Of a DNA stretch of 23,658 nt, positions 7,077-13,911 are shown piece after piece. Positions within the stretch are counted from its first letter, which is position 1, and each line of letters begins with the position of its first letter. The translations under genes were made by a program, and so were the position numbers. Below the pieces are notes generated by a model that made no database searches, was not told the DNA's origin, and worked only from the letters and a program-made list of their open reading frames with translations. Origin of the DNA: CADEDV01 sp036374495 (GTDB taxonomy: Bacteria > Bacteroidota > Bacteroidia > Chitinophagales > Chitinophagaceae); the NCBI GenBank assembly GCA_965652975.1, contig CBFGYO010000053.1:1-23658 (forward strand), given 5' to 3'.

Positions 7077-9050
7077 GTGAAAATACCCACCAACAGAGTC
7101 ACGGCAGCCGGATTGATCATTGCGTTAGGAATTATTTATGGAGATATCGGTACATCCCCACTTTATGTTTTCAATGCCATTATCGGGGGACGGGTTGTAG
7201 ACGAACATCTTATAGTTGGTACACTTTCCTGTATTATTTGGACCCTCACATTACAAACAACAATTAAATATGTAATACTGATCCTCCGGGCTGACAACCG
7301 GGGTGAGGGTGGCACATTCGCGCTCTATGCCCTGGTACGGAGGCGAAAAAAATGGCTCGTCATTCCCGCTATGATTGGCGGCGCAGCATTGCTGGCCGAC
7401 GGCATTATCACACCTCCAATTTCCATCACCTCTGCCGTCGAAGGCCTTGGCGAATTACCATCGCTCCGGGGTATGCCTACCGATACCGTCGTTATGATCG
7501 TGCTGATCATTTTATCGCTTTTCTTTTTTCTTCAACAGTTTGGTACGGCCAACATTGGGAAACTTTTCGGGCCGATAATGTTTATCTGGTTTACCATGCT
7601 TGCCGTACTCGGCCTTGTGCATGTATTTGATGATCTTTCAATATTCAAGGCTGTCAATCCCTACTACGCGGTAGAATTCCTGCGCACCTACCCCGGTGGA
7701 TTCTGGCTGTTGGGTGCAGTTTTCCTATGTACAACGGGTGCCGAGGCACTTTATAGCGACCTGGGCCATTGTGGCCGGGGAAATATTCGGATGTCATGGA
7801 TCTATGTAAAAACCTGCTTGCTGATTAATTATTTCGGGCAGGGAGCCTACCTATTATATAAATATGATGGCCTGAGGATTTCGGATGTGGTAAAGAGAGA
7901 TCTCGGTATCAATGCGTTTTATGACCTGATGCCCCAATGGTTCATTATCCCGGGAGTGGTAATTGCCACTACAGCAGCCATCGTTGCCAGCCAGGCCATG
8001 ATCTCCGGTGCCTATACACTCATAAGCGAAGCCATGCGGCTCAACCTGTGGCCGAAAGTCAAGATTCGCTACCCGTCTGAAGCACGGGGGCAGCTTTTTA
8101 TCCCCGCCATCAATTTCCTGCTGTTTGTGGGTTGTGTAGGAATTGTATTGTATTTCCGTAAATCATCGAATATGGAAGCAGCTTACGGGCTTGCCATTAT
8201 TGTAACGATGATCATGACGACCATTCTCTACGCCAATTACCTGGTACTACACCGGGTGAAATCCATTTATATCTATATTTTCCTTATTGGATATTTCATT
8301 GTCGAGACGGGCTACTTCGTTGCCTTGATGGACAAATTTATTCATGGCGGTTATATCACGCTTATCATCGGCGGTGTTATGTTCTTTGTAATGTACATCT
8401 GGTATCGTGCCCGTAAGATCAAGAACCGCTACGTGGAATTTGTGCGAATGGAACACTACGTACCCAAGATCCAGGAATTGAGCAATGACAAATCGGTACC
8501 GAAATATGCCACGCACCTTGTTTATCTCACGAGTGCAAATAATCCTAAAGAAATAGAGCATAAGATCATTTATTCCATACTCAACAAAAAACCTAAAAGA
8601 GCCGACATCTACTGGTTTGTACACGTGGATACGATGGATGATCCTTACACCTGCGAATACAAAGTAGAACACATCATTCCCAATGATATCATCCGCGTGG
8701 ACTTCCGGCTGGGTTTCCGCATGGAACCAAGGATCAACCTCATGTTCCGCAAAGTTGTAGAAGACCTTGTAGCAAATAAAGAAGTGAATATCATCAGTCG
8801 TTACGAAAGCCTGGCGAGCAGTAATACAGTCGGCGATTTCCAATTCATGGTTATGGAAAAATACCTGAGCCAGGACAACGAACTCCCTTTTATGGAGCGC
8901 GTGATCATGAAACTACATTTCTGGCTTAAAGAGCACAGCCTTTCAGAAGAAAAAGGTTTTGGCCTCGATGTCGCGAATGTAACTGTGGAGAAATTCCCAT
9001 TGATTGTTGCACCTGTAACGAATCTTAAATTGCGAAGGGTAGAAGATTAG
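7077..9050 (+). CDS. kup: Kup-type low-affinity potassium uptake protein
   Basis: A proton-coupled potassium transporter of the KUP/HAK/KT family in the inner membrane, 657 residues from the chosen start. The family signature GIIYGDIGTSPLYV is at residues 18-31, GGTFALYALVRR follows the second hydrophobic block, and about twelve membrane segments extend to about residue 460. A soluble C-terminal domain of about 190 residues follows. The frame is open to a TTG at 7005 but has no ATG. GTG at 7077 gives MKIPTNRVTAAGLIIALG, which fits the family N terminus, and a -7 box sits within the extension, so GTG is preferred. The gene stands alone; palindrome copy 3 starts directly after its stop. No riboswitch is seen in the leader. 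Confidence 0.93.
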   Translation: MKIPTNRVTAAGLIIALGIIYGDIGTSPLYVFNAIIGGRVVDEHLIVGTLSCIIWTLTLQTTIKYVILILRADNRGEGGTFALYALVRRRKKWLVIPAMIGGAALLADGIITPPISITSAVEGLGELPSLRGMPTDTVVMIVLIILSLFFFLQQFGTANIGKLFGPIMFIWFTMLAVLGLVHVFDDLSIFKAVNPYYAVEFLRTYPGGFWLLGAVFLCTTGAEALYSDLGHCGRGNIRMSWIYVKTCLLINYFGQGAYLLYKYDGLRISDVVKRDLGINAFYDLMPQWFIIPGVVIATTAAIVASQAMISGAYTLISEAMRLNLWPKVKIRYPSEARGQLFIPAINFLLFVGCVGIVLYFRKSSNMEAAYGLAIIVTMIMTTILYANYLVLHRVKSIYIYIFLIGYFIVETGYFVALMDKFIHGGYITLIIGGVMFFVMYIWYRARKIKNRYVEFVRMEHYVPKIQELSNDKSVPKYATHLVYLTSANNPKEIEHKIIYSILNKKPKRADIYWFVHVDTMDDPYTCEYKVEHIIPNDIIRVDFRLGFRMEPRINLMFRKVVEDLVANKEVNIISRYESLASSNTVGDFQFMVMEKYLSQDNELPFMERVIMKLHFWLKEHSLSEEKGFGLDVANVTVEKFPLIVAPVTNLKLRRVED

Positions 9051-9051
9051 G

Positions 9052-9210
9052 GAGATAAAAGTTAAAAGATAAAAGTTTGTTAGGTCGGAATGTTCTTTCA
9101 GCCTTTGCAACCTTTCTCTTTTGTTTGGAAACCCGGTTAAAGCATCTTCGGTTTTGGTTAAACATCCACAACTAAAAGAACTTTTATCTTTTATCTTTTA
9201 GTTTTTATCT
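9052..9210. repeat. AT-rich heptamer palindrome, copy 3 (long core)
   Basis: The outer arms are the same heptamer type: AGATAAAAG onward from 9053, and CTTTTATCTTTTATC to 9210. The core is about 90 bases instead of about 30. The left half of the usual core is kept (GGTCGGA, 9083-9089) but its partner TCCGA is gone, replaced by unrelated sequence that includes two GGTTAAA repeats (9135-9141, 9156-9162). The copy begins two bases after the kup stop and ends 13 bases before the next start codon. Confidence 0.78.
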
Positions 9211-9223
9211 AATTTCCCCTTCT

Positions 9224-10006
9224 ATGGTCTTCCTGTACGTTATCGGATCCATTCTCCTTCTCACAGTAGCCGTCTATTTTTTCCAGGATAAATTTATTTT
9301 CAAACCCGAGAAGCTTAAACAGGATTTCCAATTCAAATACGACATCCCCTTTCGGGAATATTTCTTCGATGTAGAACCAGGTGTACGGATAAATGGATTG
9401 CACTTTCACCGGGACCAGCCAAAAGGTCTGATTTTATATTTTCATGGCAATACCCGTAGCATTAAAGGCTGGGCACGGTATGCGCGTGACTTTTACCGTT
9501 ATGATTACGACGTGGTACTGGTGGACTATCGTGGCTTTGGCAAAAGCACCGGCAAAAGGAGCGAGAAAGAAATGATCTCGGATATGCAATTCGTATACGA
9601 CAGGTTGCGTGAACAATATCCCGAAGATCACCTGATCATTTATGGTCGGAGTATCGGAAGCGGCTTTGCTTCCAGGCTCGCGTCGGACAATAAACCCCGC
9701 TACCTGATACTGGATGCCCCTTATTATAGTTTTACAAGGGTGGTTGAAAGGTTTCTTCCAATATTACCCGTTCGCATCGTGCTTCGTTATAAATTACGAA
9801 CCGATCTGTGGATACCTAAAGTAACCTGTCCTATTTATATCATTCATGGCACTCGCGACTGGTTGATTCCTATCCGTCACAGCGAGGCCCTGCAACGGCT
9901 AAACCCCCGAAAGATCACGCTCATCCGCATTCATGGTGGGGGTCATAATAATCTACCTTCTTACGATGAATACCATAATTTTTTGCGGGATATACTCAAA
10001 TATTGA
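9224..10006 (+). CDS. membrane-anchored alpha/beta hydrolase, paralog A
   Basis: A 260-residue serine hydrolase of the alpha/beta fold (S33/BEM46-like group), probably tethered to the inner membrane by one N-terminal helix (residues 2-20). The oxyanion-loop HGN is at 74-76, the nucleophile S143 is in GRSIGSG, the acid D212 is in HGTRDWLIP, and the histidine is H241 in GGGHNNL. Substrate unknown; members of this group are often lipases, esterases or peptidases. It is a clear paralog of the hydrolase at 11370-12179: same length, anchor, DYRGFGKS/DYPGFGKS motif and HNNL end. It is preceded by palindrome copy 3 and followed closely by a lipoprotein gene. Confidence 0.9.
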   Translation: MVFLYVIGSILLLTVAVYFFQDKFIFKPEKLKQDFQFKYDIPFREYFFDVEPGVRINGLHFHRDQPKGLILYFHGNTRSIKGWARYARDFYRYDYDVVLVDYRGFGKSTGKRSEKEMISDMQFVYDRLREQYPEDHLIIYGRSIGSGFASRLASDNKPRYLILDAPYYSFTRVVERFLPILPVRIVLRYKLRTDLWIPKVTCPIYIIHGTRDWLIPIRHSEALQRLNPRKITLIRIHGGGHNNLPSYDEYHNFLRDILKY

Positions 10007-10025
10007 TAGGAATTGCCCGTTAACG

Positions 10026-10058
10026 TTGTTAAGGATTCTTTAATTGACCATATATTTA
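10026..10058 (+). promoter_or_regulatory. possible promoter for TPR-like lipoprotein gene
   Basis: TTG at 10026-10028 and TATATTTA at 10051-10058 (one mismatch to TAnnTTTG) are spaced by 22 bases and lie 48 bases before the ATG at 10106. Weak on sequence alone, but well placed. Confidence 0.3.
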
Positions 10059-10105
10059 TTAACATGGTACCCAGTTTCAACGTCAAACCACCAAACAGAG
10101 GTCTT

Positions 10106-11257
10106 ATGAAAATAAAATTTTACGCACTCTTACTTACAGGAGTTACCATCATCCTCATTTCCTGCAAATCTGCAAGCAAGTTGTATGAAAAAGGCAGGTA
10201 TGATGAAGCAGTTGATCTAGCCGCAAAAAAATTGCAAAAAGATCCATCCGATCCAAAACTTCGTTCCGTACTGCTCAACGCATATCGCTTTGCGGTAGAG
10301 GATCACGAAGCAAATATCCGTAACCATACTGCCAGCAGTAACGAGTTGAAGTGGGAATCTGTATATGGTGAATATGCAGGTCTTCAACGCATGTATGAAT
10401 CCATACGCAAATCGCCGGATGCATTCAAAGCAATATCACCAACCGACTATTCTTCCCAATTGTTGACTTACCGGGAGAAAGCCGGTGAAGTAAGATATGA
10501 GCGGGGACTTTCATTAATGAACAACAACGACAAGCTGAGTTACCGTAAGGCATACCAGGAATTTCAAACCGCGCAGAGCTATCTGCCAGGCGACATGGGT
10601 GTCCGTGAAAAAATGGAAGAAGCATACAACAATGCCGTTGTAAACGTGATCATCATGCCGGTTGAAGAGCGTGGCAGCTACCAGTACAGTTCTTATACGA
10701 ACCGGTACCGTGGCTTTGACGACAATATCCTGCGTTACCTGCAACAACATAATGGCAACCAGTTTGTAAAGTATTACCCTGCTCATGAAGCACGTAGCCG
10801 TAACATCCGTCCCGATCAGCTTATTGATGTCCGTTTTAGCAGCATCAACGTAGGTCGGAACAACGACGAAAATAATACCCGTACAGTATCGCAGGATGTG
10901 GTGATAAAGGAAACGGTGTACAAACCAGACTCCGTTGTAAAGCAATACGCTAAAGTATACGCCACAATTACTACTACTAAACGCACTATGCGTTCGGAAG
11001 GAATGATTCAGGTTGCAGTTCGCGATCAGAATAACCGCAACGTATGGACTGATAATTACAGCGGGCAACACAACTGGGTTACCGAAATTGCCAGTTATAC
11101 CGGCGATATCCGCGCCTTAAGCGAAAGTGATAAACAACTTATCAATCGCACCCGCGAAAATCCTCCGCGCGAAGAAGATATTATCCGCTGCATCATGGAT
11201 GAAATACAGAGTAAGCTGGAGTGTGGGATTAAGGATTATTATAATAGGATGCAATAA
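10106..11257 (+). CDS. lipoprotein with N-terminal TPR-like region
   Basis: A 383-residue lipoprotein. The lipobox LISC with C20 follows a basic, hydrophobic signal (MKIKFYALLLTGVTII). Just after it, SKLYEKGRYDEAVDLAAKKLQKDP (key part YEKGRYDEAVDLA) is a typical tetratricopeptide-like helix pair, and SYRKAYQEFQTAQSYLPGD near residue 150 is another. The second half (about 190-340) is beta-rich with many polar residues and no enzyme motif. Helix repeats of this kind usually mediate protein-protein contact, so a role in an envelope complex is plausible but inferred. The frame is open for 31 codons upstream, but the signal peptide fixes the start at 10106. It lies between two paralogous hydrolases and is followed directly by palindrome copy 4. 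I do not recognise the family. Confidence 0.85.
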   Translation: MKIKFYALLLTGVTIILISCKSASKLYEKGRYDEAVDLAAKKLQKDPSDPKLRSVLLNAYRFAVEDHEANIRNHTASSNELKWESVYGEYAGLQRMYESIRKSPDAFKAISPTDYSSQLLTYREKAGEVRYERGLSLMNNNDKLSYRKAYQEFQTAQSYLPGDMGVREKMEEAYNNAVVNVIIMPVEERGSYQYSSYTNRYRGFDDNILRYLQQHNGNQFVKYYPAHEARSRNIRPDQLIDVRFSSINVGRNNDENNTRTVSQDVVIKETVYKPDSVVKQYAKVYATITTTKRTMRSEGMIQVAVRDQNNRNVWTDNYSGQHNWVTEIASYTGDIRALSESDKQLINRTRENPPREEDIIRCIMDEIQSKLECGIKDYYNRMQ

Positions 11258-11350
11258 CAGATAAAAGATAAAAACTAAAAGGTAAAAGTTGTTTTGTTCG
11301 GAAACTCCGACCTAAACAACTTTTATCTTTTAGTTTTTATCTTTTATCTG
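11258..11350. repeat. AT-rich heptamer palindrome, copy 4 (best preserved)
   Basis: The cleanest copy: 93 bases, CAGATAAAAG to CTTTTATCTG, beginning on the very next base after the lipoprotein stop codon. The outer 37 bases of each arm match as reverse complements with one difference. Adding the inner core gives 45-base arms with three differences around AAC at the centre (about 11304). The core stem is TCGGA (11298-11302) with TCCGA (11306-11310). Confidence 0.92.
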
Positions 11351-11369
11351 TTTCATGATCTTTGTACTC

Positions 11370-12179
11370 ATGAAATGGAAAAAGTTAAAGAAATGGCTGC
11401 TCATTCTTTTAATTGTTTACATCGCCGGGGGCATTGCACTTTATTATTTGCAGGATGCGATTCTTTTTCACCCGGTGCAATTAAAAAAAGAACACCGGTA
11501 CAGTTTTTCCGAACCTCATGAAGAAATTAATATCCCCCTAAATGAAGACGAGACACTGAATCTCGTGCGCTTTATAAAAACAGACACAGTAAGGCGCGGC
11601 GTGGTTTTATATTTCCATGGAAATAAGAAAAACATATCCTGGTATTCACGATTTGCCTCGCAGTTTACCAATAATGGGTATGAAGTGCTAATGATTGATT
11701 ATCCCGGTTTTGGAAAAAGCTCGGGAAAGTTTACCGAAAAGATATTATACGATTGGTCAAAGCACCTGTATAAGTTTGCACGGAGTACATTCGGACCTGA
11801 TAGTATTATAATCTATGGTAAAAGCATGGGCACGGGCCTGGCCTCCTATCTTGCATCGCGCGAAAAATGTCGCCGCCTGGTATTGGAAACACCTTATTAT
11901 GATATGCCTTCCGTTGTCAGCCACTATCTTCCAGTGTACCCGGTGGAAAGTATGCTGCATTATAAACTACCCAATTACAAATACCTCCAGCTTGTAGATG
12001 AACCCATTAGCATTTTTCACGGCACTGATGACGGCGTAATTACTCATGGCAACGCCAAAAGGTTAAAGAAATACCTGAAGAGTACTGATGAATTTGTCAG
12101 CATACCAGACGGTAAACACAATAACCTCTACTCTTTCCCGCTGGTGACCCGTAAACTGGATTCCCTGCTGCAGCGTTAA
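11370..12179 (+). CDS. membrane-anchored alpha/beta hydrolase, paralog B
   Basis: A 269-residue serine hydrolase with a basic N terminus and one membrane helix (about residues 10-28), so probably inner-membrane tethered with the catalytic domain outside the bilayer. The oxyanion-loop HGN is at 83-85, the nucleophile S152 is in GKSMGTG, the acid is D221 (possibly D220) in HGTDDGVI, and the histidine is H250 in DGKHNNL. The frame opens at ATG 11355, but the start MKWKKLKKW at 11370 is preferred: it gives a positive-inside anchor and leaves GATCTTTG upstream as a possible -7 box. It is a paralog of the hydrolase at 9224-10006. Substrate unknown. Confidence 0.9.
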   Translation: MKWKKLKKWLLILLIVYIAGGIALYYLQDAILFHPVQLKKEHRYSFSEPHEEINIPLNEDETLNLVRFIKTDTVRRGVVLYFHGNKKNISWYSRFASQFTNNGYEVLMIDYPGFGKSSGKFTEKILYDWSKHLYKFARSTFGPDSIIIYGKSMGTGLASYLASREKCRRLVLETPYYDMPSVVSHYLPVYPVESMLHYKLPNYKYLQLVDEPISIFHGTDDGVITHGNAKRLKKYLKSTDEFVSIPDGKHNNLYSFPLVTRKLDSLLQR

Positions 12180-12222
12180 GGCGCGGTGCAGTTATGCACA
12201 TAAAAATACCCCGAAGTGGTTA

Positions 12223-12253
12223 TTGTCCCCGCCTGCGGATTGTCGTAATTTTA
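12223..12253 (+). promoter_or_regulatory. possible promoter for small secreted protein gene
   Basis: TTG at 12223-12225, 20 bases, then TAATTTTA at 12246-12253 (last base differs from TAnnTTTG). The ATG at 12259 is only five bases beyond, so the transcript would be leaderless or nearly so. Confidence 0.35.
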
Positions 12254-12258
12254 CGATA

Positions 12259-12816
12259 ATGAAAATCCTTTACTTCATATCCTTCCTGTTATGCAGCACC
12301 GCGCTCCTCGCGCAGAATGAAGCGGATTACAACAACCTGTTGAAGAAAACCAAGGAGATCGTTATTGTGGACAGCATACTGGTGGAGGTTACTTCAGTAG
12401 AACACATAGTCCTTGATACCAACACTTTGAAGAACTATTTCCAGATGTTTTACCCGCCATTGACCACGCGCCGGAGCAGTGCCATGGAATACTATATTTC
12501 CGGCAAAATAACCACCAATCCTAACTATAATATGTTGCTGGTATCTACCCGCAAAGAAGAAGAAGAGGAAGACGTGTATTCGGAATCAGTATACCTTCTC
12601 ACCACCAAAAAAGACGGCTCGAATATCAGCGCCATCGCCATAGCCACAAAAAGGGAAAAAAACGCAATAGTCAACACCAGTTCCTGGTTACACAAAGACA
12701 ACCGCGTGTTTGTAACCACCCGCATCAATTCGAAGGGGAAACTTTTTGGAGGGCTTACGGAGTACCGCATTAGCGAGGATGGAAGGTTTATTAATCATCC
12801 ACACTGGACGAAATAA
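12259..12816 (+). CDS. small secreted protein of unknown function
   Basis: A 185-residue protein with a signal peptide (MKILYFISFLLCSTALLAQ) and a mixed alpha/beta mature part. A short acidic tract (KEEEEEDVYSE) sits near residue 100, and there are no cysteines beyond the signal peptide. No family is recognised and no catalytic motif is evident. The frame is open 12 codons further upstream, but the signal peptide points to the ATG at 12259. Its stop codon TAA at 12814-12816 directly touches the stop of the convergent LD-carboxypeptidase gene, with no bases between and no terminator, so the two transcripts must overlap. Confidence 0.8.
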   Translation: MKILYFISFLLCSTALLAQNEADYNNLLKKTKEIVIVDSILVEVTSVEHIVLDTNTLKNYFQMFYPPLTTRRSSAMEYYISGKITTNPNYNMLLVSTRKEEEEEDVYSESVYLLTTKKDGSNISAIAIATKREKNAIVNTSSWLHKDNRVFVTTRINSKGKLFGGLTEYRISEDGRFINHPHWTK

Positions 12817-13725
12817 TCATTCTTCCAAGGTTACTTTAGTTTTTGTCACCCTGAGTTTATACCCCACCCCAATCTTTAAAGCATAGTTTTCTTTGGAATG
12901 GCTTACCGGAAAGTCAAAACAGACAGGGTAATCATATTCTGCTACAACGTCCCTGATGATCTCATACACTGTTTTTCCAAATGGCCTGTCGGTGTCCTTA
13001 ATGTCGGTAAAGCCTCCGATCACAAGTCCCGAAAGTTTGGAGAGCTTGCCCCCGCGCTTTAACTGGTAAAACATGCGATCGATGTTATACAGGTATTCTC
13101 CAATATCTTCTATAAAAAGTATGCGACCTTTTGTTTTAATATCGGAATCCGTGCCCGCGAGATGCGCCAGTAATGCAAGATTGCCTCCTACGAGTTCACC
13201 TACTGCTTCACCCTTCCTGTTAAAAGCATGTACTGGTGCCTGGTATTTCAATTTTTTTCCTTCCAGTGCACATTTTAGCGAGCCTACATATTCATTTTTA
13301 TAACCTTCATCATTAAAGGCTGCCGCCATTGGCGCATGAAGTGAAGAGATATAATAATTCGTATAAAGGTGCGAATGCAAAACTGTAATATCGCTGTAGC
13401 CAATGATCCACTTGGGTTTTTTGCTGAACTTTTTAAAATTCACCTGGTCGATGATGCGTCCCATACCATACCCGCCGCGGCCGCAGAGTACTGCACTTAC
13501 GTCATCATCATCGAGCATTTGCTGGAAATCGAATAGTCGCTCTTCATCCGTGCCGGAGAAATAGGTCAGCGAACTGCCGCCGACAGTTGATCCGGTCTTT
13601 ACTTTATAACCCCATTGTTGTAAAGTATCAATACAGGTTTGCACTTTTTCAGCAGCCATAAATCCTGCCGGGCATACAATTCCGATCGTATCACCATTTT
13701 TCAAATAAGGTGGAATTTTTATCAT
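12817..13725 (-). CDS. S66-family LD-carboxypeptidase (LdcA/MccF-like)
   Basis: A 302-residue cytoplasmic serine peptidase. Members of this family remove the terminal D-alanine from murein tetrapeptides during peptidoglycan recycling (LdcA), or cleave microcin C and related peptidyl-nucleotides (MccF). The catalytic residues are visible: S111 in IIGYSDIT, E206 in FIEDIGEY and H276 in PVSHSKEN, close in position to the Ser-Glu-His triad of LdcA. CGRGGYGMGRI at 81-91 is the conserved loop before the nucleophile. There is no signal peptide, as expected for the cytoplasmic recycling enzyme. LdcA is the likelier role, given no microcin genes nearby. It is convergent with, and abutting, the preceding gene. 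Confidence 0.92.
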   Translation of the reverse strand: MIKIPPYLKNGDTIGIVCPAGFMAAEKVQTCIDTLQQWGYKVKTGSTVGGSSLTYFSGTDEERLFDFQQMLDDDDVSAVLCGRGGYGMGRIIDQVNFKKFSKKPKWIIGYSDITVLHSHLYTNYYISSLHAPMAAAFNDEGYKNEYVGSLKCALEGKKLKYQAPVHAFNRKGEAVGELVGGNLALLAHLAGTDSDIKTKGRILFIEDIGEYLYNIDRMFYQLKRGGKLSKLSGLVIGGFTDIKDTDRPFGKTVYEIIRDVVAEYDYPVCFDFPVSHSKENYALKIGVGYKLRVTKTKVTLEE

Positions 13726-13820
13726 ACAACTAATTTAGGTTGCATTAAGGAGTTTTATTGAAAAAAAACGGAATTACCTGTGCAATGATGGCCGACTCCA
13801 TTGATAGTTTGATAGCTTAC

Positions 13821-13851
13821 TTTGCCCTCAAGTGCAATTCGGCTATTTTTG
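13821..13851 (+). promoter_or_regulatory. promoter of metG
   Basis: TTTG at 13821-13824, 19 bases, then TATTTTTG at 13844-13851: a full match in both boxes and in spacing to the Bacteroidota vegetative promoter (-33 TTTG, -7 TAnnTTTG). The transcript start should be near 13857, giving a leader of about 55 bases with no obvious structure. Confidence 0.72.
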
Positions 13852-13911
13852 CAGCTCGACCAGTGTGCATGATTACATCGATTCAGATACCAGCACAGTG
13901 GCTATATAATT

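Noticed and set aside
6938..7120. 60-codon minus-strand frame between the secreted protein gene and kup
   Set aside because: Its first half is antisense to the conserved kup N terminus, it has no promoter or partner gene, and no recognisable family.
684..9143. Shared 12-mer CCCGGTTAAAGC at 684-695 and 9132-9143 as a repeat family of its own
   Set aside because: In a window of this length several 12-base matches are expected by chance; kept only as a side note to palindrome copy 3.
12190..12206. Small hairpin GTGCA/TGCAC followed by A-rich sequence, as a terminator for hydrolase B
   Set aside because: Only five base pairs and no T-run; too weak to call.
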